Shown: positions 1 to 10,192 of the stretch, piece after piece
Position numbering within the stretch: the first letter of the stretch is position 1
Layout: each line of letters opens with the position of its first letter
Notes under the pieces: model-generated
What the model saw: the letters and a program-made list of their open reading frames with translations, nothing else
Told to the model about the DNA's origin: nothing
Database searches by the model: none
Made by a program: the position numbers and the translations under genes
DNA from: Dendrophyllia cribrosa
Taxonomy: Eukaryota > Cnidaria > Anthozoa > Scleractinia > Dendrophylliidae
Reading direction: 5' to 3'
Assembly (NCBI GenBank): GCA_024195265.1
Contig: JAJLRJ010000014.1
Coordinates: forward strand, 14,758,459-14,822,458
Length of the DNA stretch: 64,000 nt

Positions 1-134
1 GAAATTGTTTATATTTCAAGAGAATTCATCTTGTGTGATCATGTCTTTAATTCTCAAGACCTTTTTGATTGATAAGACATTGATATTACGAGGAGAAATT
101 TGATGCTGATCACTCTTGCGGCTTAAAGGGTTAA

Positions 135-273
135 AGTGACACTGTCACGCCAAAATTACAAAATTGTGTTTACTTGCATGTAATTTCCATGTTATATCGC
201 TTGTTCAGTGCTCATAAAGCATGCTCCTGGCCACAATCATGAAAACACGACATTCAGCCAGGACACTGTCGCT
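135..273. mobile_element. Short TTAA-flanked MITE
   Basis: Seen: TTAA at 131-134 and 274-277 flanks a 139-bp segment. Its ends are imperfect inverted repeats, AGTGACACTGTCA on the left and the complement of AGCGACAGTGTCC on the right. There is no coding capacity. TTAA target duplications are known for piggyBac- and Kolobok-type transposases, so this is inferred to be a non-autonomous relative. A similar left end recurs at 24230. Confidence 0.65.
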
Positions 274-277
274 TTAA

Positions 278-561
278 GATGAAGCATAAACATCTCATTT
301 TTGAGAATGGAAAAAATCCCGGGGAAGGGGCCAAAAAACTATGTACAATACAATACAATACAAATTTTATTAACACTCTCCAAAGAGGCTTTTTGGTGTT
401 AATTACTAAATTAACTGTAAATGTAATATTAATATTATGTAATATTATTTGCTGATTGTTAACCAACAAAGATTTGACTTTTTGTGATATTGAAAGCTTA
501 TTAAGCAATAAAATCCCAAGTTGACAAAACAAGTCAGGCTGTTTTGCAGACTTACTGAAAA
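278..561. other. Intronic sequence, no feature seen
   Basis: AT-rich sequence between the small MITE and the Ginger-like element. No exon with splice sites matching NBR1 was found, so it is taken as part of the NBR1 intron that runs off the left edge. Confidence 0.4.
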
Positions 562-902
562 TCTATGTTGTAGTTAAAAATTTTCAATAGGTAATTTTTT
601 TCTAACTAGGTAATTTTTTTTAACTAGGTGATTTTTGTCTATCAACTGTCTGAAAAGGGATTTTCTTTATGGGGTGTGGTTAAAAAAATAGGGGCGTGGT
701 TTTTTTGGGGGGGGTTCTAAAAACAAGAAGGAAAAAAAAATTTCTTCATCTGCCTCACTTTTCCTATCCCTCTCTACCAGCTACCCTCCCCTCCCTACTT
801 CTCATATTACCCCCCTGATACCATACTTAGACTACTACCCTCTATCTACATATTCCCCCCCTGGAATATTTATAACGAAATTATGAAATAAAGAAATTTT
901 TT

Positions 903-985
903 ACAGTGCTTACCTGGAGTTGAACCCGCAACCTTCGGATGTGTTGTCGTCTCTCTCTATACCACTACACTACACAGGAGAACGT
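903..985 (-). repeat. tRNA-like (SINE head or Pol III-like) segment
   Basis: On the - strand the segment shows a box A-like TGTAGTGTAGTGG and a box B-like GGGTTCAACTCC at tRNA spacing. It lies inside the Ginger-like element just upstream of the integrase frame. No cloverleaf was confirmed, so this is a tRNA-derived segment rather than a tRNA gene. Confidence 0.4.
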
Positions 986-1117
986 TGACAGATTGCTTAA
1001 ACTTCTCTGTATTATTGCTTATAATTGGTCCCAGACTCCCCTCGGCCAAAACTTAATTTATGCAAAACTTGCACATGCGCATTGAAGGTAAGCAGCAGGA
1101 ACAAGCGTTCGAAAGCA

Positions 1118-2625
1118 ATGGAAAGCCTGACGTTTTGTGTCGATGAAGCAACATTTTACGAAAAGTTGGATGCCATAAAACAGTCCAAAAACGGTAACAG
1201 CAAATTAACTGTCTTTGTAAATGATGAATTTTACGAAAATACTAAAAACTGGCTCAAAAATGGTAGTAGAAAACATGATGACTTTGGACTCGGCAAAATG
1301 GATGTATCGACGATTCAGCGAAAGCAATGGACAATTATGAATGATAACATATTGTCAAAAGACCGAAAGATTGTAGTACCAAGACAGGAACTTCACACCG
1401 TGTTATCCCAAGCTCATTCCTCAATTGCCCACAGAGGAAGGGACAAACTAGAAGACTTCGTGAAGAGGTCATACGCAGAAGTATCTCAACAAGTCATCAA
1501 TCTATTTGTCAGTCTCTGCCATTTACACCAACAAACAAAAAAGTGTGACAGATCACCTGAGAAGACCAATAACTAGCCCAATACAGGCAGATAATTTTCT
1601 AACACATGTACAAATGGATTTGATTGACTTCAGGAATTTTAGTTGCTCATGTGGAAAAAATCACAACTGGCTTCTACACGCGATTGATCATTACAGTAAG
1701 TTTTCATGGCTTTTCCCTCTATCACATAAAACCAGCGAAGAGGTATTAGAATCAACCACACAACTCTTCTGGCAGTTTGGCTTTCCAAAAACACTTCACA
1801 CAGACAACGGAAAAGAATTCAAAAATAAGAAAATGACAGAATTTTGCCAGAAGCATCAAATTCAGCAAGTGCATGGAGCTCCAAGAACTCCACAAACACA
1901 AGGACTAGTTGAAAAAAAACAACAAAACACTTAAAGAAAACTTGGCAAACATCTTAAAAGAAAAAAACGTCAGCAATAATACCTGGTGCAATTATGTGGG
2001 GGAGGCTGCTTACAAAAAGAATATCACAGTACACAGAGCTACTTCAAAGAGTCCTTATGAGCTTGTGTTTGGAATTGTTCCACAACATCAAACCCACACA
2101 ATAACATCAGCAGACCAAGAAGAGGAACCTGCAATAGAATGTGCTGAGGAAATAACTGAAAGAGACTCTGACACATCCCCACTTGCAACTCAACAACCAG
2201 ATACAGATCATCAGGAGGAGCCTCCCAAAGACTTAGATAAAAACTGTCAACCTCCCAAAAGAAAGGCCCAAGATAGTTCATCCCAAGTCAGAAAACAACT
2301 AAAGAGCCAAACCAATGAAAAGCAGAGCAAATATAACAAAAATATGAAATCTGCAAGACCAAAACTAAAACAGTTTGATGTCCATGACTATGTCTGTGTG
2401 AAAATAGATAAAGTCGACAAGAGTTCTCCACTTCACCCGAATGTTCTGTTCGGGAAAATAATGGAAATTGAAAACACCTATGTCAAACTTTCAACAAAAT
2501 TCGGAATGATAACCACTCTCATATCACCTTCAAGATTAACCAAGTGCTCTAAACCAAATATTAAATTCAATACTACCAAAGAAATCACATTTACAACTGC
2601 TTGCAAAATGGCAATACAGCAATAA
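1118..2625 (+). pseudogene. Ginger/KRBA2-like integrase, two frameshifts
   Basis: The first ATG in frame is at 1118. The product runs through three frames: 1118 to about 1545, about 1540 to 1915, and about 1912 to 2625. It reads as an N-terminal domain, an HH-containing zinc-binding region (HSSIAHRGRDK near 1411-1443), a DDE integrase core and a basic C-terminal tail. Catalytic residues are visible: Asp in MDLIDFRN, Asp in HTDNGKEFKN, and Glu in QGLVE, the last two separated by 35 residues (D,D-35-E). It resembles the integrase family that vertebrate KRBA2 and GIN genes derive from. The two breaks are single-base changes in A-runs near 1540 and 1912, so either pseudogenization or consensus errors are possible. 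No partner proteins are encoded. Its function would be transposase/integrase for the surrounding element. Confidence 0.8.
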
Positions 2626-2795
2626 ATGGAATAAAACATTGTACATATAACCTTAGAACAAGGAACGCAATAATAATAATAATATTGTCAATAAGAACAA
2701 TAAAACTAGATTTCTAAGAATGTCCATTATCGTTTGTTGTGTTATTCTCTAAAAAATTGTAATTCCTTTTTGGACCTAAACAACCTTAGTCAGAA

Positions 2796-2887
2796 CTAAC
2801 CCTAACCCTAACATAAAGCTAACCCTAACCCTAACACTAAGCTAACCTTAACACAAAACTAACCATAACCCTAACACAAAGCTAACC
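2796..2887. repeat. Interstitial telomere-like CCCTAA repeats
   Basis: Seen: irregular runs of CTAACCCTAACCCTAAC separated by AAGCTAAC spacers. They lie inside the right part of the Ginger-like element, so they are element sequence and not a chromosome end. The related MITE at 44568-44978 carries the same motif. Confidence 0.8.
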
Positions 2888-3289
2888 ATCGCAAATAACC
2901 TAAGTTTTATGTCAAATAAAGAAACAGGTAAACTTGGGAAAAAATAACCTAGTTCAAAAAATATTTCATTTGAACTTGAAAATTAGAAAAAAAATTACCT
3001 AGTGAAAAAAAAATTAACCTAGTTAAAAAAAATTAACCTAGTTAAAAATTAAATTTACCTGGAAAAAAAAATTACCTACAACATCTACACCAACAAAAGT
3101 ACACTCAGGCCTGAGACGTTGTGTGGAGTTTTGAGAAATGCATGTCAGAAATCCAGGATAAAAAAATCCCCTCCCTATCTTACTGTACAAAGAAAACAAT
3201 GCCAAAAAGGCTGAGAAAGTTTTTTATTGTGAGCTACTTTCACTCTGTGTCTCTGATTTACATTGTAAATGTAAGTTGTGTTAACAATT

Positions 3290-3430
3290 TTTGCTGTGAA
3301 GATGACATCAACTCAGCTTGATGAAACGTCAGTCATTAATTCAACAACTTACAACAGTTCTTTACAGAACTACGTACACTAACCCAGACGATTACACTTG
3401 ACAAACTATTGCTACTCCTGGGTTCAAATT
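3290..3430 (+). repeat. Possible Penelope-like terminal fragment
   Basis: Contains GATGAAACGTCAGTC followed by a TACACTAACCCAGACGAT segment. The layout resembles the ends of Penelope-like elements, compare the segment with AAACGTCAG at 13040. No coding sequence is attached. The assignment rests on pattern similarity only. Confidence 0.35.
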
Positions 3431-3487
3431 GTTTACAACTCTGGATCTACCCATGATATTAGATGTGAACTATCATGAAAATAGGAC

Positions 3488-3622
3488 AATCACATGACTT
3501 TTGGAGGGCATATAGTTTATTTGTGGCCCGAGTAGCATCATTTGCGCCAGAGCGGAGCGAGGGTGCAAATGATGCTACGAGGGACACAAATAAACTATTA
3601 TGCCCGACAAAAGTCATGTGAT
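3488..3622. mobile_element. Fold-back element
   Basis: Two arms of about 60 bp (3488-3546 and 3560-3622) are near-perfect reverse complements around a GC-rich loop, ending in AATCACATGACTTTTG and its complement. It is likely a palindromic MITE in the NBR1 intron. No clear target duplication was identified. Confidence 0.6.
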
Positions 3623-3918
3623 TATCATTATTATCAATACACAAGGCCAAATCGTACAAATTCATTTAATAAGAAAAAAATGTTTAAAAGAAACAGGGCC
3701 GTAAATGCGTTTGCAGCCCGTCAAATTCAATATCGCCCGCCACTCACGCGTGTCTTCTTGAAGGCAGTTTCTTATTTGGCCGCGTATATTGATAATAATG
3801 TGAAATTGCCAATTTTATTTTTTTGAGATCTCGACACAAGTCACTGTGAAATATAAAGCCATTATTTAGAATGAGGTTAATACTTTGTTTATTGATCTTG
3901 TGTGATTTTCATTTTCAG

Positions 3919-6898
3919 CTTTTGCACAGATTATGATTTGTGTGAAGATTGTGAAGCAAAGGAAGCAATTCACGATCCGAACCATTTCTTTGCAAAGCTC
4001 CGCAGTCATATCCCTGGAATTGGACGGAAAAATGGGGAGATGATACCAGTGTTGAAAAAGTTTGTGTACCGAACAGCCTTGAAAGAGGAGACAAAGAACG
4101 AAAAGAAAGAGGAGAAGAAGAAAGATAAAGAGGAAAGAAAAGAGGAGAAAAGGAAAGATAAGGAGGAAAGAAAGGAAGAGAAGAAGAAGGATAAAGAGGA
4201 AAAAAAGGAACGCAAAAAAGAGAAGAAGCTTTCAAAGGCAGCTAGACAGGAGGAAAAGGACAAGAGAGAATTGAAAAGAAAACTGAGACAGATGTAAGTC
4301 CTGGTTTAAATTTTTCTTTGGTTTCAAAATTTTCAAACCAGTTTAATTATTATTACATTGTACATGTAGTTCAGTTAATTGTCTCAAATGGGTTGGGTGC
4401 ATAACAGTGAGATCATAATGAACTAATAGCAGTTGTCAGTTAGGCATGTTTATATAAGTTAACATCTGATCTTACTGGGAATATAATGGAAAGCAGACAC
4501 ATATGTTGTCCACTCATTCATTCATCCATGACTTTTTAACATTTCAAACCTCCCAAACCTCCCATAAGCAGATGCATATTTTATGTGTTCACTTACAGTA
4601 TACACATAGTTCAAAGGGTGTGCTGTTAAAGAAGGTTGAATCCTGACAAGAGTGTTGATTTCTTTTCCATACAACATACAAGCATGCTTTGACATGTTAA
4701 ATTAAATTTGTAAATTGTTGCAGAAATTTGAAACCAATATAATTTTATTGTCTTTCTATTTGTTAACAGTCGCCATGAAAGGGAGTCAGCTACTGCCATG
4801 GAGAGGCTGCAAAACTGTCTAAATGCCGAGTTTATTGCAGATGCCAGCATCCCTGATGAAACAGTGTTAAAGGGAGGACAAAAGGTTAGTCACAGCAGTC
4901 AGAAACTCAGTATGTTTTTTAATGTAAATTTTACAGTTTTGAAAGAAAACTATTTTGTTGCACTGAACTGTTTTTGAAACTTGTGAAAATTTTCTTCTTT
5001 TGCATACATGTAAATATGTAAAGGCTGATTTAGACGGCACAGCTTTGTCGCATGTGATTTTTTGGTGCATGTGCTGCTTGCATCAGGAGAAAATTGCATG
5101 CAACTCGCATCATATAACATTGTATGCGGCTACGATTGTTGTAGGGTTTTAAAACATGTTTCAAAATCCTACAACTTTTTTTGTGTCGCACGCAACAGTT
5201 GTAAGCGAGTTGTAGGCTGATTTAGACGACGCAATTTGTGTTGTATGTATGGCGCGAGCAGGTTGCATGCGATAGTTGTAGGCAAAAGTTGTGCCGTCTA
5301 AATCAGCCTTAAGAAATGTCAGAAAAATATTTAAAAAAATGTCGTTTCTTATACATTTGATTGTTCATTGGCCTGGTTTCTAGCCCAGAGTGGGAAATAA
5401 GTTTAAACACTCAGTCTAATACCAATTGACTCAGTTGATTCTAATGAGCTAATGCTGTTGTTTGATGAATGTCTTTTTAAAGTTCCTGAAGCGCTGGATT
5501 GTGAAAAATAAAGGACGCAGGTGGAATACCAGGACTGTGGTAAATATCTTACTATTAATAGTTGTTTCAATTCTGTGAAAAACAAATCATACATGGAGCA
5601 GTTAACAAGTTTAATTTAGTTAGATTCAGTGCTGAAAATGACAGTCTGTCAGGGGACATTGTCTAATCCAATTTCTAAAGTATTAATTTTTACAATGTGA
5701 ATAAAGGGGGACTGTCCCGGGGGGGGGGGGGGGGGGGGGGTACTCCCCCAAAATACCTGTACGGGTATGTGCCGCGCAACAGGGTCGTGATTTTGGGACT
5801 CCTGATCTAGAACGGGGTATCCATTTTAGAGACGCTTCCTAGAATGGGGTATAATATTTCGAACGCACGAAAGCTTCAGATTATCAGCAGCCATTTTTTC
5901 TAGAATGGGTATTAAAAATTGACCTATTTCTAGAACGGGTATCATTTTGAGTGCAAATTCTTTCTAAAACGGGGTCCAAATTTGGAGACCTGTTGCTGTG
6001 CTGGTGAGGAAGTCAAGATTATGTTCCAATCTATCTTATTTCCAGCCTTGAACTTGTTCATTTATTCAGTTTTTTTTTTCACATTAGCTGCAGTGTGTAG
6101 AGGGTAATATTATAGTAGCATCTGGAGAGAACATGGTGGAAGTTCCTTTCCTCAAACCTGACGAACAAGGTCAACTGGCTGTACCTTTCATTGCACCAGC
6201 AGCTCCTGGTCATTATGAAAGGTAAGCATTGTACCATGCGCCTTCTTAAACTTGTCAACTGACAAGCACATTGTATGGATAAAATCTTTAAGACTAGTGT
6301 GACTTAACTTATTTGAATGAAAGAGATATTGAGACTGAGTGTTGTTGAAATCCTAACGTGTGACCATTCATATGAAAGTTGTTGTGGTGGGTAGTACTTT
6401 CCTGTGGCACAGTTTGTTACACTCTACAAAGTGGTTCTAACTTTAAGGTCTATGGATGAAATCCTCAAGTGTCAAGCCATTCAGATGAAAGTTACTGAGC
6501 AATACTTAACCTACCATACATGTATATTTAAATAATAATGCTTTGTTGCAGTTGAATACAAGGGTATTAAAACAATACTATATGTCACACAAACTTACTA
6601 CTCTATGTAGTGCTCGTACATGTAAGTACAATATAAATTCATTATTTGTAAATTTCTTACAGCAAGTGGCAGTTGTGTCATCATAGTATTCCATTTGGCC
6701 CTTTGTTCTGGTGTCAGATTATTGTCGAGGGAGACAAGGTGGAATGCGAGGTGGCACTGAAGGAGAAATCAACAGGTTAACAATAACCATTAATTAGTTA
6801 CTTGGGTTAATTAGGTAATTAATTAGTGAGGGCCCCACTGAAAACCACCTTGGTGAGTTGGGTTCCCTCATTAAATATTGTTGTTATTATTATTATTA

Positions 6899-6944
<46 letters not shown>

Positions 6945-9005
6945 TAAAAATAATGCATCAGTCAATTTTAAATCTCCATCCTTCCAGGCTGCTAAGTCAC
7001 ATATTTTTTTTTGTTACTTTAAAATGCCGACATGAACTGCTGCAGTGAAACCCTCAGAATCATGGTTCAGTGTTGTTTAAAATTACCTGTGTTACTACAT
7101 GTAGTTCAATCAAATTATAAGTAATTTTGCCTGTGCTGGGGCTACGAATGGCAAGGATGAAAATAGATTGCAACTTAAAGACATTGGGTCAGTTTTTTCA
7201 AGCTCTTCCTTTGTGTCTTGGAAAAATTGCTAACATAAAACAGTTTATGGATTGTTCTACCTTTGAGAATTCCCTTCTCAGATGACATCTTCCCCAGGGC
7301 TGTCATCAAGCGGGTGTTTTTTGGTGATGCGGAAGCCATTGTTGGTTTGCTTTTGTGTTGTGGTGTGGGTATTGTTCAGTGTCTTTTGAATCTTTTGTTT
7401 TACGTCATTTGGTGATCACACCATCCGCAACACCAAGAAACTACCCATTAAGCTTTGGAAAAGCCGGCTCCACAAGAAAAGTACCCGGTCGTAAAACAAA
7501 GAAAGTCTTCCATGCTTGTTGTTTCTTAGTCATTTTAAAACAATCACTGTAGTTGCGGGCTACATTTATAATAGCTGGTTGCTTGCTTGTACTGACTGTC
7601 TCACTCACGTTCCCCTCAGTTTAATCAAGGATTTATAGTAGTTTTAATTTAAGCACAATTATGACCCTAATGAGATAAGAATCCTTATCCACATAACATT
7701 AGCCCCTTCAACAAGTTGTAGACTAACATTACCCAATTCCTTACTGAAGCCTAAGCCACAATCAATAATAATCAATAATAATTTTCTCTCCAGAACCAGT
7801 ACAGTTCCCAAGCCACGACAATACCTCCTTGGTGAACAGTGCATTCCCTGAAGATAACACCACCCCTGTCAGAAAACTTGTGGAGCACATAGTTCCCCAG
7901 GGGGTGGTGACTGAGGAGGCAGATGACGCATCAGGGTCAGATGCTTATCTGAGCTCTGAAGACACAGCAGATTATGAGAAAATTAGAATGCCGTTAGAAT
8001 CAGTGCTGATGGCCAGCCAGGCTGCTCAGGCTGCGGAGCTGGAGTGGGATGCAGCAGGGTGCACTCTTGATGTAGAGTCATGCAATGAAATGCAGATAGA
8101 AGAGCTCATGGAGGGCACCAATGAAGGTGATTGGCTGCTTTTATGTTGCATTAATTTACATATATTTGCATAAATTTACATGAAAATTATATGGCACTCT
8201 GAAAATAACAGGTGCTTCACCTTATCATTTTTTTCAGATTATCTTGAACTCTTTAAATTGTTTTTGAAATTCCCTGAAAAAATAATGCTCTTGAAATATT
8301 TTTGGTGCAAGAAAGGATGCAAACTCTGACTTGTTATTAATGAATTTAATTTACCAGTTATACAGTTAATAACTTAAATCTTGTTTGCAGATGCAGAGGG
8401 CGATGTAGAAAGCATCCTCAGTGATGTATCAGATGAGTTCATGGTGGTACCCGTCCCGCCCTGCTTTGATCCAGAGGCCCCCCTGACAGCAGACCCTGCT
8501 CATGTAACTGTGAGCATGATGGAATACAAGCAAATGTCCGAGAGCCATCAGGGGCCTTTCTCATTAAACCTGAGTGGTCACACCTCATTGGAAGCTGAGA
8601 TCAAGAGTGGTCCTGCCAGTATCTCCTATACTGGCCAAACGATTGTCAGTAGTGTTGAGACAACATTGGAGGTTGGTTCTGACATTGCTGAAAGGAATGC
8701 CACCAGTGTTGAGATAACATTGGAAGCTGCTTCTTCTACTGGTCAAAGAGATGTAACCAGTACTGAGACAACACTGGAGATGACTTCAAGAGCAACCATG
8801 GAAGAGGAGAATAGTGTGTTTGATCTAGCCAATGAGACAGTGCCGCAGCTTCCTGAGCCACTGATACCTAAATCAGGACTGGACATACCTGTGACAATGG
8901 AAGCTCCGCTAACTGACCTTGACCCCAATGAGCTAAATCTGCCAATCACCCATGAACCTCTTCCTGCTCCTGAGCCAGCACATGATGATGACAATAATGA
9001 TGACT

Positions 9006-9080
<75 letters not shown>

Positions 9081-10192
9081 TCAGTGATGACCATGATGGG
9101 CCAGCACAGCCAGAAGTGAGTTCTCAACCCATTGCAACCCAACCAGTGTCAGGTACTGATGAGCCACCACCAGTTGCTTTACAGCCAGAACCTTCAACAC
9201 CTGTTAACGTGGTCCCAACCACCATAAGAACAACTACATGTAGAGGAGTAGTCCAGCACATCCCCAACACCAGCAGTGATTTCCCATCCAATGTTGTATC
9301 AGATGTGTTATCCACTGCAATAGATGCTGTAGCCAGCGCAGGCAGAGCTGTGATAACCACTGTGGATAATTTATTCACTGGCCCAAAGCCTCAAGCAACA
9401 GCTACTTACAACCCTGAGCAAGGATGCGATATTTCAGTGAGTCCACCATCAGAGAATACTGAGGTAAGAGTACATGTATGTTGATTTGCTTTGATGTGCA
9501 TGACAACTTTTTGAATCAATGATATTCTGGGTTTGAAATACATTAATTAAAACCTTCTAAGTGGATGGTTTAGAATGCCCAAATTCCTCATTATTGCCTG
9601 ATGCCAGGGAAACACTTTCAACAACACTTTCTCTCCTAAGAGCAGCCAAAACTAAAATCTAAGAAAAACAAATTTCCAAAAAAAAGCATTGTTGGACAGT
9701 ACTGCTGATGAGCTTTTCTTTGAATAGTATGTGTATGTTAAGGATTGTATTGGTGTGTTTCACTGTAACTTATTCTTTTCTGTGATTTCTAAGGAGGACA
9801 GAAAGTTTTGGTATCCAGATTTCACTTATCTTTGCTTCTCTACAAAGTTTAATTCTTAAATATTTTACATGCAAGGCACTAAACTATTATTATATTATAT
9901 TATATTTATTTTTTAACATGCATTCTATACACTGCATATACAGTAGCTTCTTTTAACTAACCATGTTCCACCCCTCCCCCCACAGTCTCCACAGGATTCC
10001 CCTGAAGTGCACCCAGTAACCTGGCCTCCTGGGCGATCTCCTGCCACGTGCCTTGATTGCTTGATGGAGATGGGATTCTGCGATCGCAAACTCAATGAGC
10101 AGCTACTGAAAAAACACAACAATAATGTGGCCCTTGTCGTCAACGAGCTTCTATCTTTTACTGATAACGAGTGGTCCACACGGAGGCATTAG
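3919..10192 (+). CDS. NBR1: NBR1 autophagy cargo receptor, 3' eight exons
   Basis: Exons: 3919-4293, 4770-4884, 5483-5539, 6088-6221, 6663-6775, 7794-8126, 8391-9463, 9986-10192; all have GT/AG borders and joined phases keep one frame to TAG at 10190. Domain order: C-terminal half of a ZZ zinc finger (CTDYDLCEDCE), a long Lys/Glu charged helix (4082-4290), the Nbr1 FW domain (AEFIADASIPDETVL through GPLFWCQIIVEGD, exons 2-5), an LIR motif SDEFMVVPVP (core 8438-8449), a poly-Asp tract, and a C-terminal UBA domain with its MGF motif (last exon). NBR1 links ubiquitylated cargo to ATG8-family proteins in selective autophagy. The PB1 domain and the first half of ZZ must lie in exons to the left. 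The FW domain and the order LIR before UBA separate it from p62/SQSTM1. The LIR aromatic is Phe. Identification is confident; exon borders are by eye. Confidence 0.93.
5022..5309. mobile_element. PIF/Harbinger-type MITE (TAA duplication)
   Basis: TAA at 5019-5021 and 5310-5312 flanks a 288-bp element whose ends are AGGCTGATTTAGACGGCACA and its complement. A second internal copy of the end sequence at about 5214 suggests nesting or partial duplication. It lies in NBR1 intron 2. A 3-bp TWA-type duplication is characteristic of PIF/Harbinger elements. Confidence 0.7.
5706..5999. repeat. G-run repeat with CTAGAACGGGGTA-like units
   Basis: Begins with a run of more than 20 G followed by TACTCCC, then repeats a TAGAA(C/T)GGGGTAT phrase about every 30-45 bp. 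Related copies lie at 11588-11679 and 13182-13760. No coding capacity and no confident class. Confidence 0.55.
6330..6510. repeat. Interspersed repeat copy in NBR1 intron
   Basis: Shares GAAATCCT and TGTGACCATTCA phrases, in the same order, with 24820-24960 in the USE1 gene. The phrase is also repeated in degenerate form inside this copy (6344-6400, then 6450-6500). Type unknown. Confidence 0.4.
6881..6942. repeat. ATT microsatellite
   Basis: About 20 copies of a TTA/ATT triplet in NBR1 intron 5, with two G interruptions at the left. Confidence 0.9.
7312..7446. mobile_element. MITE with 7-bp target duplication (family A)
   Basis: The ends are GGGTGTTTTTTGGTGATGCGG-like and CCGCAACACCAAGAAACTACCC-like inverted repeats. 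Flanks ATCAAGC (7305-7311) and ATTAAGC (7447-7453) are a 7-bp duplication with one change. The sister copy at 28000-28125 inserted into a Penelope-like element with a perfect 7-bp duplication. Lies in NBR1 intron 5. Confidence 0.7.
9006..9080 (+). repeat. GAT triplet repeat coding poly-Asp in NBR1
   Basis: About 25 uninterrupted GAT codons inside exon 7 of NBR1, between the LIR and the UBA. It gives an acidic disordered segment and is probably length-polymorphic. Confidence 0.9.

Larger units (their letters stand above)
566..3083 (+). mobile_element. Ginger-like DNA transposon (integrase-encoding)
   Basis: A 2.5-kb element with a 4-bp target duplication TCTA at 562-565 and 3084-3087. The ends are TGTTG and CAACA. 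Long, degenerate inverted terminal regions follow, built from repeats of a TAACTAGGTAATTTT type module (566-640 and about 2940-3083). Inside are a tRNA-like segment on the opposite strand, one integrase reading frame in the + sense, and telomere-like CCCTAA arrays near the right end. There is no gag, RT or protease. From family knowledge, Ginger elements are cut-and-paste transposons with a Ty3/gypsy-type DDE integrase, 4-bp duplications and TGT/ACA termini. The element sits in an NBR1 intron in the gene's sense orientation. Two frameshifts make it probably inactive. Confidence 0.8.

Noticed and set aside
2796..2887. Chromosome end
   Set aside because: The telomere-like array is short, interrupted and inside a transposon with TSDs on both sides.
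3915..4263. - strand frames rich in Ser, Phe and Leu
   Set aside because: They are antisense shadows of the Lys/Glu-rich NBR1 exon.
8933..9142. - strand frame with a poly-Ile segment resembling a membrane helix
   Set aside because: It is the antisense reading of the GAT repeat in NBR1.
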